Assembly: GCA_963818225.1 (NCBI GenBank)
Contig: CAWFRO010000001.1
Location: 1 to 64,000, forward strand
DNA: 64,000 nucleotides
Direction of reading: 5' to 3'
Origin: Palsa-504 sp963818225
GTDB lineage: Bacteria > Actinomycetota > Actinomycetes > Streptosporangiales > Streptosporangiaceae
Program-made: the position numbers and the translations under genes
Notes under the pieces: model-generated
Told to the model about the DNA's origin: nothing
The model's database searches: none
Seen by the model: only the letters and a program-made list of their open reading frames with translations
Shown here: positions 17,775 through 27,102 of the stretch, in pieces
Layout: each line of letters starts with the position of its first letter
Position numbering within the stretch: the stretch's first letter is position 1

Positions 17775-18737
17775 GTGCACGACACCCGGCGTACACGCCT
17801 GATGCTTGGCGTGCTCGTGATCATCGCGATCGCCCTGATCACGCTGGACTTCCGGGACGGCGGCGCATCGCCGGTACGGAACGCGGGCGCGGACATCTTC
17901 GGGCCGGTCGAGCGGGTCACGCACGATGTGACCGACCCGGTCGCCAGCCTCTTCGACTCGGTCACCGGCGGCCCCTCGGCGCAGAGCTCGGTCGCGAACC
18001 TGCAGCGGGAGAACGCCGAGCTGCGCGCCGAGCTCAGTTCGGCTCAGCTGAGCAAGACCGCCCGGCAGCAGCTGACTCAGCTGCTGCAGATGGACGCCGG
18101 CGGCTACCGGATCATGGCCGCGAACGTGATCGCGGCCGGCGGCGACTACTCCGATACGGTCACGCTGGACGTCGGCCGCAGCGACGGGATCACGCCGAAT
18201 GAGACCGTGCTCAACGGTTCCGGCTTCGTCGGCACCATCACGCAGGTCAGCGAGGACACCTCGACGGTCCTGCTGGCCGACGACGCGTCGTCGGTGCTCG
18301 GCGTGCAGCTGGCGGGCAGCGGCGAGATCGGGTCGGTCACCGGGACCGGCAAGTCCATGTCCGGGCCGGTCATGCTCCGGCTGACCTTGTTCGACGCGAA
18401 CACCGTGCTGCATCCCGGGCAGCAGGTCAACACGTATGCCTCGGTGGGCGACCAGCCTGAGGTCCCCGGCGTGCCCATCGGCACGATCGCCTCGGTCCAG
18501 CGCAGTGCGGGCTCGCTGACCGCGACGGCGCTGGTCCAGCCGTTCGTCAACTTCACCGCGCTCGGCGTGGTGGGCGTCGTGGTTCAGGTCCCGAAGCACA
18601 ACCCGAGGATCTCGGTTCTGCCGAGCCCCGCGCCCACGGTCACGATCACCGTGACCCCCAGCCCGGCCTCGTCCGCTTCGGCCGGGGGAGTCACGCTGCC
18701 TTCGGCCACCCCGTCCGGATCAGGGGGCGGCGGCTGA
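17775..18737 (+). CDS. mreC: rod-shape-determining protein MreC
   Basis: This 320-residue protein has one N-terminal membrane helix (about residues 8-25) and a coiled coil (about 77-105, LQRENAELRAELSSAQLSK). The periplasmic beta-barrel domains follow, then a Thr/Pro/Ser-rich tail. MreC links MreB filaments to PBP2 and RodA. The GTG at 17775 has GAGGAG eight bases upstream. Its TGA overlaps the mreD ATG (TGATG). Confidence 0.93.
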   Translation: MHDTRRTRLMLGVLVIIAIALITLDFRDGGASPVRNAGADIFGPVERVTHDVTDPVASLFDSVTGGPSAQSSVANLQRENAELRAELSSAQLSKTARQQLTQLLQMDAGGYRIMAANVIAAGGDYSDTVTLDVGRSDGITPNETVLNGSGFVGTITQVSEDTSTVLLADDASSVLGVQLAGSGEIGSVTGTGKSMSGPVMLRLTLFDANTVLHPGQQVNTYASVGDQPEVPGVPIGTIASVQRSAGSLTATALVQPFVNFTALGVVGVVVQVPKHNPRISVLPSPAPTVTITVTPSPASSASAGGVTLPSATPSGSGGGG

Positions 18738-20167
18738 TGCTGCGCGGGCTGATCTCCATCGCGGCCGTCGCGTTCGCGGTCATCGTCCAGCTCACCATCG
18801 TCGACCGGATCGCCTTCCCCGGCGGTACCGGCCCTGACCTCGTGCTGCTCACCGTGGCCGCGCTGGCCCTGGCCACCGGCCCGCTGGCCGGCTCGCTGAT
18901 CGGATTCTGCGGCGGCCTGGCCATGGATGTCGCCCCGCCCGGCAGCCACTTCGTCGGCCAGGACGCCCTGGTGTTCTGCCTGATCGGGTACGCGTGCGGA
19001 CTGGCGGCCGACCCGCCCGCCCGCGAGGGCGCGCCGGAGGAAGGCCACACCGCGCTATTCGAGATCATGGTCACCGCGATCGCGGCCGTCTGCGGGGAGG
19101 CGCTCGCCGGCCTGCTCGGCGCCATGCTCAGCGACCCGCGCGTGACCTGGCCCGCCATCAAGCACGTCCTGCCCATAGCGGCGGTCTATGACGTGCTGCT
19201 GTGCCCGTTCGTCCTCTACGCGGTCGCCGCGGCGCTGCGCCTGGCGGGCACGCCCGGGCGCGTCCGGGCGACCGCGCCGTCCCTGCGGGCCGCGCCCGCT
19301 CCTTCCGGGCTGACCCATCCCACGCCGCGGCTCCGGCTGTCCCAAAGCGGCCGGGGCGGCGGCCTGATCGGCTCAGCGGGCTCAGCGGGCTCGCCGGGCT
19401 CGCCGGGCCGGGCCCTGGCCAAGCGCGAGCCGCGCCTGAAGCTGGGCCACAGCGGCTCGTCCGGGGCGGCCTCGCTCGGCGCGGCGTTCACCGGCGGCGG
19501 GGCCGCCAAGGTCAAATTCGGGACCGGCCGCAGCGGTGGCGTCCGCACCGCCTCGCTGTTCGGCGGGGCGGCCGCGCTGAACTCTCACCTGGCCGGCTCC
19601 CAGCTGCACAGCACGCGGTTCGGCCGGTCGCGGATGGGCCGGTCCCTGCTGGGCGGCTCGGTATTCAGCCGGTCACCGTCGGCGCTGCGCTCGACGGCGC
19701 CGGCGCGCAAGGCCGCCCTGATGGGCCGGTCCTCCTTCCTGGACCATCCGAGTCTCCTGGGCCGGACGGGCTTCCTGGGCCGGTCACCGCTGCGCCGCTC
19801 GTCATCGCTCGGCCGTTCTTCGTCGCTCGGCCGTTCTTCGTCGCTTGGGCGTTCTTCGCCGTTCGGGCGTTCTTCGCCGTTCGGCCGCTCGCCCGCGCCC
19901 GGCCTCTTCGGCCGCCTGGCCGCCGCGCTGCGCAGGCCGGCCCGGCATCAGCCGCGGCTGCGCCCGCACCAGGCCGCCTTCCGGCCGCCGGCTGGGGGCA
20001 GGTCTCCGGGCCGCGGCTGGCTGCGTGGCTCGTCGCTGCGGCGGGGCCGGGGAAGACGCAGCCTGGCCGCCGGGCAAGGGATGCCGGGACGCCGAAGCGC
20101 CCCGGCCCGGCTGCACATGCGACGTTCCAGGTTCAGCAGGCGATGGCGGACAGGAGGTTACCGGTGA
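18737..20167 (+). CDS. mreD: MreD with a long basic, serine/arginine-rich C-terminal extension
   Basis: Residues 1 to about 170 are a normal MreD with five or so membrane helices (LRGLISIAAVAFAVIVQLTI at the start). About 300 further residues are Ser/Gly/Arg/Leu-rich and strongly basic, including five SLGRSS/PFGRSS repeats and an Arg-rich end. MreD is usually 160-230 residues. The extension stays open and ends exactly in a GTGA overlap with mrdA, with AGGAGG before the GTG, which argues that the frame is real. A tail generated by an indel cannot be excluded, given the other broken frames here. Confidence 0.85.
   Translation: MLRGLISIAAVAFAVIVQLTIVDRIAFPGGTGPDLVLLTVAALALATGPLAGSLIGFCGGLAMDVAPPGSHFVGQDALVFCLIGYACGLAADPPAREGAPEEGHTALFEIMVTAIAAVCGEALAGLLGAMLSDPRVTWPAIKHVLPIAAVYDVLLCPFVLYAVAAALRLAGTPGRVRATAPSLRAAPAPSGLTHPTPRLRLSQSGRGGGLIGSAGSAGSPGSPGRALAKREPRLKLGHSGSSGAASLGAAFTGGGAAKVKFGTGRSGGVRTASLFGGAAALNSHLAGSQLHSTRFGRSRMGRSLLGGSVFSRSPSALRSTAPARKAALMGRSSFLDHPSLLGRTGFLGRSPLRRSSSLGRSSSLGRSSSLGRSSPFGRSSPFGRSPAPGLFGRLAAALRRPARHQPRLRPHQAAFRPPAGGRSPGRGWLRGSSLRRGRGRRSLAAGQGMPGRRSAPARLHMRRSRFSRRWRTGGYR
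19805..19894 (+). repeat. five 18-bp tandem units in the mreD tail
   Basis: The units code SLGRSS, SLGRSS, SLGRSS, PFGRSS and PFGRSP. The sequence is near-identical between the first three. Confidence 0.85.
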
Positions 20168-20539
20168 ACGTGTCGTCGCACCGCCGCCTGGTGCTGGTCT
20201 ACGTGCTCGCGGCCGCCATGCTGGTGTCGCTCGGCGGCCGGCTCTACTACCTGCAGGTCATGAACAACAGCTCGTTCACCAAGCTGGCCGAGCAGAACCA
20301 GACCAGGAACGTGATCGTGCCCGCGGTCCGCGGCCAGATCCTCGACGACGTCGGCGGCCGGCTGGTCACCAACACCACGGCCCTGGTCGTCTCGGTGGAC
20401 ATGATGACCCTCGACCAGCAGCCCGCCGGCCCGGCGCCCGTGCTGCACCGGCTGGCCCCCTTGCTGGGCATGTCGTACGCGCTGCTGACCGAGAAGACGC
20501 GGCTGTGTACCAAGGGCGTGCCGCAGCCCTGCTGGGCCT
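20164..20539 (+). CDS. mrdA: penicillin-binding protein 2, N-terminal part (frameshift at about 20,536-20,540)
   Basis: This is the class B transpeptidase of the elongation machinery. From the GTG at 20164 (AGGAGG upstream, overlapping the mreD stop) the frame encodes the membrane anchor (RRLVLVYVLAAAMLVSLGGR) and the start of the dimerisation domain (RNVIVPAVRGQILDDVGGRL). It leaves the family sequence after VPQPCW. The expected continuation GSPYQPIPVDQ begins in the next frame at 20540. One extra base in TGGGCCTGG explains the break. The original frame stays open to 20910, but that part is not PBP sequence. Confidence 0.88.
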
Positions 20540-22246
20540 GGCTCGCCGTACCAGCCCATCCCGGTGGACCAGAACGTGTCGGATCGCGTGGCGCTGCAGG
20601 TGCTGGAGGAGCCGAAGGAGTTCCCCGGCGTGACCGCCGAGATCCAGCCAGTCATCGACTATCCCGAGCCCGACGGGGCCAACCCGGCCCAGGTCCTGGG
20701 CTACCTGCAGCCCATCACGCCGCAGGAGGTCGCCAGCCGCCACCTGCCGGTGACCGGGTTCTCCGGCGTGGACCTGGTCGGCCAGGCCGGCCTGGAGGCC
20801 CAGTACGACACCCAGCTCCGCGGCCAGGCCGGGACCCAGGTGGTCTCGGTCAACGCCGCCGGAGACGTCACCGGGACCGCCAGCCAGACCCCGCCCACCT
20901 CCGGCGATGACCTCGTCACCAGCATCAACGCGAAGATCCAGGCCGTGGCGCAGAACGCCCTGAACGGCGCGGTGGCCAAGTCGCAGTCCGCGGGCAACAA
21001 CCCCAAGCAGGCCGCGGCGGTGGTCATGAGCACCACGGGCCGCGTGGTGGCGATGGCCAGCTACCCCAGCTACAACCCCAGCGTGTGGACCGGCGGCATC
21101 TCGCAGCAGGAGTTCAGCAGCCTGTTCGGCGAGGGCTCGGGTGCGCCCGTCATCAACTGGGCCACGATGGGGCAGTGGGCGCCCGGTTCCACCTTCAAGG
21201 TCACGTCCACCGCCGCCGCCGTCGCGGACGGCTACCCGCTGGACGGCCTGTACGGCTGCCCCGCCTCGGTCAGTATCGGCGGGCACAACTTCATCAACGA
21301 CGGCAACCCCAGCGAAGGCGACATGACCTTCTCCGAGGCGCTGATCCAGTCCTGCGACACCGTGTTCTACCAGCTCGGCTACGACATGTACCAAAGCGAC
21401 AACACCAAGGCCAACGACGTGACGTCGCCGAAGGCCCCGGTGCAGAAGATGCAGCAGATGGAGCTGGACTGGGGCTTCGGCCAGGACACGGGCATCGACC
21501 TGCCCGCGGAGAACCCCGGCACCGTGCCCACCAGGGAGTGGCTGTACTACTACTGGAAAGACAACGCGCACACCGGCCAGAACTGGTGCAAGTACGGCAA
21601 CGCGAACGGGACCTACGTCCAGCAGATCGAGTACCAGGACTGCTACTACGGCAACGTGTGGGAGCCGGGTCAGGCCGCCATCGCCGCCATCGGCCAGGGT
21701 TACGTGTCCGTCACCCCGCTCCAGCTCGCGAACGCCTACGTGGCGCTGGCCAACGGCGGGACGCTGTACAGCCCCCGGGTCGGCGAGGCGCTGCTCTCGC
21801 CGTCCGGCCAGGTGGTGCAGCGGATCAACCCGCCCGTGGTCCGCCACCTGCCGGTGTCGTCCGACACGCTGGCCTACATCCGCAACGCGCTGGCCGGCGT
21901 GGTGACCCAGGGCACCGCCGCCGGCGCGTTCGGCGGCTTCCCGCTCAACCAGGTCTGCGTGGCCGGCAAGACGGGTACCGCCCAGGTATACGGGACGCAG
22001 GCGTCGTCGGTGTTCGCCTCGTTCGCGCCGTGCAACGACCCCAAGTACGTGGTCGTCGTCATGATCCCTGACTCCGGTTACGGCGCCGACGTGGCGGCTC
22101 CCGCGGTCCGCCAGATCTGGGATGGAATCTACGGCCTGGAGGGGCACAAGGCCGCGGTTCCCGGCGGCCAGATACCGTCCGCGCTGCCGCAGATTACCTC
22201 GACCGGCGCGATCCAGGCGCCAGCTGGCTACACCGGGGGGTCATGA
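20540..22246 (+). CDS. mrdA: penicillin-binding protein 2, main part with transpeptidase domain
   Basis: The frame reads GSPYQPIPVDQ onward; the first usable in-frame start is the GTG at 20564. It contains the dimerisation domain and the transpeptidase domain. The active-site serine is in STFK (codon 21188-21190). SCD, the second motif, lies in LIQSCDTVFYQ, and KTG in CVAGKTGTAQV. The enzyme cross-links peptidoglycan during elongation and works with RodA. The stop overlaps rodA by four bases. Without the N-terminal part the protein would lack its membrane anchor, so a functional gene needs the frame to be corrected. Confidence 0.92.
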   Translation, partial: GSPYQPIPVDQNVSDRVALQVLEEPKEFPGVTAEIQPVIDYPEPDGANPAQVLGYLQPITPQEVASRHLPVTGFSGVDLVGQAGLEAQYDTQLRGQAGTQVVSVNAAGDVTGTASQTPPTSGDDLVTSINAKIQAVAQNALNGAVAKSQSAGNNPKQAAAVVMSTTGRVVAMASYPSYNPSVWTGGISQQEFSSLFGEGSGAPVINWATMGQWAPGSTFKVTSTAAAVADGYPLDGLYGCPASVSIGGHNFINDGNPSEGDMTFSEALIQSCDTVFYQLGYDMYQSDNTKANDVTSPKAPVQKMQQMELDWGFGQDTGIDLPAENPGTVPTREWLYYYWKDNAHTGQNWCKYGNANGTYVQQIEYQDCYYGNVWEPGQAAIAAIGQGYVSVTPLQLANAYVALANGGTLYSPRVGEALLSPSGQVVQRINPPVVRHLPVSSDTLAYIRNALAGVVTQGTAAGAFGGFPLNQVCVAGKTGTAQVYGTQASSVFASFAPCNDPKYVVVVMIPDSGYGADVAAPAVRQIWDGIYGLEGHKAAVPGGQIPSALPQITSTGAIQAPAGYTGGS

Positions 22247-23457
22247 TGGCGGGTCGGCCGAGCCCGAGCTACACCGTCCGCGGCTACAGCGCGCCGCGGG
22301 CCGGGGCGTTCTCCGGCCGCTCGCGGTCAATACTGGCCCGGAACTCCGTCCTGCGGCAGATCGACTGGGTGCTGGTCGTGGTCGTGGGCGGCCTGAGCGC
22401 GATCGGCATCCTGCTGGTCTGGTCCGCGACCCAGCCCTCGCTGCTCGCGGCGGGCCAGGACCCGCGCACCTACCTGAAGAAGCAGCTGCTGTGGGTCGTG
22501 ATCGGGCTGATCATGATGTTCGCGGTGAGCTTCGTCGACAGCAGCCGGCTCCGGTCCTGGGCGCCGCTGGCCTACGGCGTGACGCTGCTCGGCCTGCTGG
22601 CCGTGCTCACCCCTGTCGGCGCAGAGATCAACGGCGCGAAGGCGTGGATCTCGCTGCCGGGCGGGCTGCAGATTGAGCCGTCTGAGTTCGCGAAGGTCGC
22701 GCTGATCCTGGGCATCGCCACCGTGTTCAGCCAGGCCCGGTGGGGGGCCACGCCGGGCCTGCGCTCGGTGCTCCTGGCCCTGGCTGTCGCCGCGCCGCTG
22801 ATGGCCCTGGTCGTGATCGAGCCCGCGCTGGGCGTGGCCCTGGTCCTGATCGTGGTGACCGCCACCATGGTCGTGCTGTCCGGGACGCGGCTGCGCATCC
22901 TGGCCGGGCTGGCCGCGGTCGTGGCTGCCGTCCTCGCCCTGGCCGGGGGCACGCACCTGCTGAAGTCCTACCAGCTGACCAGGTTCACCTCGTTCCTGCA
23001 CCCGTCGGCCGACCTGGCCGGGGCCGGCTACAACGCGGCTCAGGCCAAGATCGCGGTCGGCTCGGGCGGGATGTTCGGCGACGGCCTGTTCCACGGCCAG
23101 CTGGTGGCGGGCAACTTCGTGCCGTCCCAGCAGACCGACTTCATCTTCACCGTGGCCGGCGAGGAACTCGGCTTCGTCGGCGCCATCGCCATCGTCGTCC
23201 TGCTCGGCATCGTCGTCGCCCGCGCGCTGCGCATCGCCGCCCGCGCCGACGACCTGTTCGGCACGCTGATCGCCTCCGGCGTCGCCGTCTGGTTCGCGTT
23301 CCAGTCGTTCGTGAACATCGGCATGACGATCGGCATCATGCCGATCACCGGCCTGCCGCTGCCGTTCGTCTCCTACGGCGGCTCGGCCGTATTCGCCGAC
23401 ATGATCGCCATCGGCATGCTTCAGTCCGTCCGCCGCCACCACAACGTCTTCGAGTAG
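22243..23457 (+). CDS. rodA: peptidoglycan polymerase RodA (SEDS family)
   Basis: This 404-residue polytopic glycosyltransferase partners PBP2. SEDS hallmarks are present: WISLPGGLQIEPSEFAKVAL, FIFTVAGEELGFVG and LPFVSYGGSA. The N terminus carries a basic cytoplasmic lead (about 35 residues) before the first helix. The ATG at 22243 overlaps the mrdA stop. The gene ends in a 20-bp duplication containing the TAG and meets a convergent lipoprotein gene across a palindrome. Confidence 0.95.
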   Translation: MMAGRPSPSYTVRGYSAPRAGAFSGRSRSILARNSVLRQIDWVLVVVVGGLSAIGILLVWSATQPSLLAAGQDPRTYLKKQLLWVVIGLIMMFAVSFVDSSRLRSWAPLAYGVTLLGLLAVLTPVGAEINGAKAWISLPGGLQIEPSEFAKVALILGIATVFSQARWGATPGLRSVLLALAVAAPLMALVVIEPALGVALVLIVVTATMVVLSGTRLRILAGLAAVVAAVLALAGGTHLLKSYQLTRFTSFLHPSADLAGAGYNAAQAKIAVGSGGMFGDGLFHGQLVAGNFVPSQQTDFIFTVAGEELGFVGAIAIVVLLGIVVARALRIAARADDLFGTLIASGVAVWFAFQSFVNIGMTIGIMPITGLPLPFVSYGGSAVFADMIAIGMLQSVRRHHNVFE

Positions 23458-23484
23458 CCGGCCGCGTCTTCGAGCAGGCGGCGG
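23445..23484 (+). repeat. 20-bp tandem duplication spanning the rodA stop
   Basis: Units 23445-23464 and 23465-23484 share 17 of 20 bases, beginning with CGTCTTCGAG. The first unit contains the TAG stop of rodA. Confidence 0.7.
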
Positions 23485-23495
23485 CCCGGGCCGCC
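23480..23495. terminator. palindrome between convergent rodA and lipoprotein genes
   Basis: GGCGGCCCGGGCCGCC is a perfect 16-bp palindrome between the ends of two convergent genes. It could serve as a bidirectional terminator, although it lacks a loop and T-runs. Confidence 0.4.
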
Positions 23496-23509
23496 CCCGG
23501 TCCCCGGGC

Positions 23510-24040
23510 TTACGTGGTCGGCGCGAAGATGATGGTGGTCACGTTCTTGTCACCTATTCCCGCCACGCTCATGCCGGGGAACTGGTCCAGCGAATCGATG
23601 GTGCCCTTGAACCCGTGACCGCTGAACACGATGTAGGCCCCGTTGTCCCCGCCCTTGCTCAGCATCGAGTTGGTGGTGACCGAATAGCCGGCCTTGGGCA
23701 GCTCCGTGGCGTAGAAACGTGACACATCCGCCGGCACGACCGAGCCGAACACGAGGACGACGGACTGACCGCCGGCCATGTTCTCGGCCACCTTTGCGCT
23801 GGCCGGGACCGGGAAGCTGCCCAGCGAGCCCTTGACCGTGAGCGTGCGGCCCGCGATGGCCGGCCCCGTCGTGGGCGGCGGGGAGGAAGAAATAGCCTGG
23901 CTCGAGGCGGCCGGGCTCGTGGCGGCCGGGCTCGTGGCGGCTGAACTGCTCGTGCTGCTGCTCCCGGACGAGCACGCGGCAGCGGACACGCCAACCGCGC
24001 ACGCCGCCAGGACCAGCGCGGCAGAGCGGTACTTGTTCAT
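23510..24040 (-). CDS. secreted lipoprotein of unknown function
   Basis: This 176-residue protein has a lipoprotein signal peptide: basic MNKYR, a hydrophobic core and the lipobox SAAAC with Cys23. A Ser/Ala/Thr linker with SPAATSPAASSQ repeats follows. The compact C-terminal domain (about 65-176) includes VVLVFGSVVPADVSRFYATE and SGHGFKGTIDSL. The domain looks like a single alpha/beta fold; I do not recognise a named family. GGGGA precedes the ATG. It is convergent with rodA and stands alone. Confidence 0.75.
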   Translation of the reverse strand: MNKYRSAALVLAACAVGVSAAACSSGSSSTSSSAATSPAATSPAASSQAISSSPPPTTGPAIAGRTLTVKGSLGSFPVPASAKVAENMAGGQSVVLVFGSVVPADVSRFYATELPKAGYSVTTNSMLSKGGDNGAYIVFSGHGFKGTIDSLDQFPGMSVAGIGDKNVTTIIFAPTT

Positions 24041-24215
24041 CGGTTCCCCTTACTTCGTCCCAGAGTCAGCGCGCGCCACAAGGCAGAGCACAAGTGCTCA
24101 CCATAGACGGCGACCAGCCCGGACGTGGCCCGCTTTCACGGCAAGACCGCCGATCGCGGCCCGCCGCGGGGGACAGCGATCCGCTTCGCGGCAGTATCGC
24201 TACGGCCCGTTCAGA

Positions 24216-24221
24216 TAGTGT
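24216..24221 (+). promoter_or_regulatory. candidate -10 box TAGTGT for a leaderless gene
   Basis: TAGTGT ends 6 nt before the ATG at 24228 and no Shine-Dalgarno is present. This fits a leaderless transcript; no clear -35 was seen. Confidence 0.4.
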
Positions 24222-24227
24222 GGTCTA

Positions 24228-26171
24228 ATGCCTGTGAAATCGGTCTACCCGGCGCTGGAGCCGCTGCTGCCGCGCGTGCGCAAGCCGATCCAGTACGTCG
24301 GCGGCGAGGTGGGCTCGGTCGTCAAGGACTGGGACAGCGCCGACGTCCGCTGGGCGCTGTGCTACCCGGACGCTTATGAGGTCGGGCTGCCCAACCAGGG
24401 CGTCCAGATCCTCTACGAGGTGCTGAACGAGCGCGAGGGCGTGCTGGCCGAGCGCACCTACACCGTGTGGCCCGACCTCGAAGCCCTCATGCGCGAGCAC
24501 GACGTGCCCCAGTTCACGGTGGACGCGCACCGGCCGGTCGGCGCCTTCGACGTGCTCGGCATCAGCTTCGCCACCGAGATGGCCTATACGAACCTCCTGA
24601 CCGTGCTCGACCTGGCCGGCATTCCCCTCTTTTCTTCCGAACGGACCGTGGCTCACCCGCTGGTCATCGCCGGCGGCCACGCGGCGTTCAACCCTGAGCC
24701 CATCGCTGATTTCCTGGACGCGGTGGTTATCGGCGACGGCGAGCAAGCCGTGCTCGCGGTCACCGACGAGATCCGCGGCTGGAAGCAAGCCGGGCAGCCC
24801 GGCGGCCGGGATGGCCTGCTGCTGCGGCTCGCGTCGATCGCCTACGTGCCCCGCTTCTACGACGTATCGTATCTCCCTGACGGCAGCATATCGAATGTAA
24901 AACCTAATCGTCAAGATGTGCCGCTCTCAGTTTCGAAGCACACCGTGATGGACCTGGACGCATGGCCGTATCCGCGCCAGCCCGTCGTCCCGGTGGCCGA
25001 GACCGTGCACGAGCGGTACAGCGTCGAGATCTTCCGGGGCTGCACCCGCGGCTGCCGGTTCTGCCAGGCCGGGATGATCACCCGGCCGGTCCGCGAGCGG
25101 TCGATCACCACGATCGGCTCGATGGTCGCCCGCGGCGTGGCGGCCAGCGGCTTCGACGAGGTGGGACTGCTGTCGCTGTCCAGCGCGGACCACAGCGAGA
25201 TCAATGAGATCGCCGTGGACCTGGCCGACTGCTACGAAGGCACCAACGTCGGGCTGTCGCTCCCGTCGACGCGCGTGGACGCGTTCAACGTGACCTTGGC
25301 CGAGGAGCTGAGCCGCAACGGCCGCCGGTCGGGCCTGACGTTCGCGCCCGAGGGCGGATCGGAGCGGCTGCGCAAGGTGATCAACAAGATGGTCACCGAG
25401 GAAGACCTGATCCGTACCGTCACCACCGCCTACGCGGGCGGGTGGCGCCAGGTGAAGCTGTACTTCATGTGCGGGCTGCCGACCGAGACCGACGAGGACG
25501 TGCTGGCCATCGCGCAGCTGGCCCGGCGGGTCATCGCCGCGGGCCGGGAGGCGACCGGGCGGCGCGACATCCGGTGCACGGTGTCGATCGGGGGATTCGT
25601 GCCCAAGCCGCATACGCCGTTCCAGTGGGCGGGGCAGTGCCCGCCGGAGGTGGTGGACGCGCGGCTGCGTGCACTCGGCGGCGCGCTGCGAGCCGATCGC
25701 GCCTACGGCAAGTCGATCGGCTTCCGGTATCACGACGGCCAGCCGGGCCTCATCGAGGGCCTGCTGTCGCGCGGCGACCGCCGGCTGGGCCGGGTGATCC
25801 TGGCCGCGTGGCGGGACGGCGCGCGGTTCGACGGGTGGAGCGAGTACTTCTCGTTCGAGCGGTGGGTGCGCTGCGCCGAAGATGCCCTGGCCAGCGAGCC
25901 GGTGGACCTAGCTTGGTACACTACGCGTGAACGTGGTTACAGTGAGGTGCTCCCCTGGGATCACCTGGACGCGGGCCTTGACCGCGACTGGCTCTGGCAG
26001 GACTGGCAGGACTCCATCGCCCCCGAGGGAGCGGCTGAGGTGGAAGATTGCCGGTGGACTCCGTGTTATGAATGTGGGGTCTGTTCTGCTATGGGTACGG
26101 AGATCCAGGTAGGGCCGACCGGGGAGCGCCTCGACGGGAAGCGGCTGCTTCCCGTAGTGAGCAGGAGGTAG
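24228..26171 (+). CDS. TIGR03960 family B12-binding-like radical SAM protein
   Basis: This 647-residue protein has an N-terminal B12-binding-like Rossmann domain (LCYPDAYEVGLPNQGVQILY). The radical SAM core follows, with the cluster motif CTRGCRFC at Cys272, Cys276 and Cys279. Other core motifs are TFAPEGGSERLRKVINK and VSIGGFVPKPHTPFQWAG. A C-terminal cysteine set (CYECGVCSAMG) lies near the end. Next to TIGR03936 it forms a conserved pair near rne in actinobacteria. The reaction is not known to me; an RNA- or cofactor-modifying role is only a guess. It lies one base upstream of the next gene. Confidence 0.88.
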   Translation: MPVKSVYPALEPLLPRVRKPIQYVGGEVGSVVKDWDSADVRWALCYPDAYEVGLPNQGVQILYEVLNEREGVLAERTYTVWPDLEALMREHDVPQFTVDAHRPVGAFDVLGISFATEMAYTNLLTVLDLAGIPLFSSERTVAHPLVIAGGHAAFNPEPIADFLDAVVIGDGEQAVLAVTDEIRGWKQAGQPGGRDGLLLRLASIAYVPRFYDVSYLPDGSISNVKPNRQDVPLSVSKHTVMDLDAWPYPRQPVVPVAETVHERYSVEIFRGCTRGCRFCQAGMITRPVRERSITTIGSMVARGVAASGFDEVGLLSLSSADHSEINEIAVDLADCYEGTNVGLSLPSTRVDAFNVTLAEELSRNGRRSGLTFAPEGGSERLRKVINKMVTEEDLIRTVTTAYAGGWRQVKLYFMCGLPTETDEDVLAIAQLARRVIAAGREATGRRDIRCTVSIGGFVPKPHTPFQWAGQCPPEVVDARLRALGGALRADRAYGKSIGFRYHDGQPGLIEGLLSRGDRRLGRVILAAWRDGARFDGWSEYFSFERWVRCAEDALASEPVDLAWYTTRERGYSEVLPWDHLDAGLDRDWLWQDWQDSIAPEGAAEVEDCRWTPCYECGVCSAMGTEIQVGPTGERLDGKRLLPVVSRR

Positions 26172-26172
26172 C

Positions 26173-26976
26173 GTGGCCGGGCCGGCAAACCAGTTGCCTG
26201 CAGTGCAGCATCTGGTGGTCCGGTATGCTAAGCGCGGGAAGATGCGTTTCGCCAGCCACAGGGACGTGGCGCGTGTCTTCGAGCGAGGAGTGCGCCGGGC
26301 CGGACTGCCGATCGCTTACTCCGCCGGGTTCACGCCGCACCCGAGGATCTCCTATGCGGGCGGCGCCCCGACCGGGGTGGCAAGCGAGGCGGAGTACCTG
26401 GCCCTCGCACTGACTTGCCGCCAGGCCGCGACGCGGGTTCATGAGCGGCTGAACGAGACTTTGCCCGATGGGATAGATGTGATCGACGTCACCGACGCAG
26501 CCTCCGGGGCCGAAGCGGCCCAGGGGAGTCCGGGGGGAAAGGCGCCTTCCCTCCAGTTCGAAGCGTCGTCGTGGCGAGTGGTTCTGCCGGGCGTGGAGCC
26601 AGCGGCGGCTGAGCGGGCCGTGGCCGGGTTCCTCGCCCTCAGTGAGGCGCCGGTGGAGCGGCTCACGGACAAGGGCGTCCGGCGCCTGGATGCCCGCACA
26701 GCCGTGGTCACGCTCGACGTGCTCGAATCGGCTGATCCTCATGGCGGCCCGCGTGCCGCCGTGACAGGTATTCAAGATTGTGCCATTCTTCGAATGGTTG
26801 TTCTGCATACAGCTCCCGCTGTACGGCCCGATGACGTGCTGACCGCGCTTCGCGAGCGGCACGGCCTCGTCCCGTCACTGCCGCCCATAATCACCCGGCT
26901 GGCGCAAGGTTCGCTGACCCTCCTGGCTGGGGAGACCCTCTTATGGAGGCGTTGCTGTGGTGCAGGGGGGCCATGA
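26173..26976 (+). CDS. TIGR03936 family (DUF2344) protein
   Basis: This 267-residue protein matches the DUF2344 partner of the TIGR03960 radical SAM protein (VVRYAKRGKMRFASHRDVARV, then AYSAGFTPHPRISYA). In some bacteria the two are fused, so they probably act together. The GTG at 26173 has GGAGG seven bases upstream. The C terminus (LLWRRCCGAGGP) looks unlike the family. A GDPL motif lies in another frame at about 26931, so a further small indel near 26,920 is possible. Confidence 0.85.
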   Translation: MAGPANQLPAVQHLVVRYAKRGKMRFASHRDVARVFERGVRRAGLPIAYSAGFTPHPRISYAGGAPTGVASEAEYLALALTCRQAATRVHERLNETLPDGIDVIDVTDAASGAEAAQGSPGGKAPSLQFEASSWRVVLPGVEPAAAERAVAGFLALSEAPVERLTDKGVRRLDARTAVVTLDVLESADPHGGPRAAVTGIQDCAILRMVVLHTAPAVRPDDVLTALRERHGLVPSLPPIITRLAQGSLTLLAGETLLWRRCCGAGGP

Positions 26977-27102
26977 CGTGAAGAAAGAGAATCAGGCTCA
27001 GTGCTGCCGGTCTCGCGCGGGTACCGCGGGAGACCGGGGCCGCCATTGCGGCTGCGCCTGCGCCTTTGCTGACAATGTGCTCCCGCGCGGTGCGCGTGCA
27101 TG

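Noticed and set aside
20540..20910. Continuation of the first mrdA frame to 20910
   Set aside because: It has no similarity to PBP2 after residue 125; the family sequence lies in the other frame, so this is a shadow.
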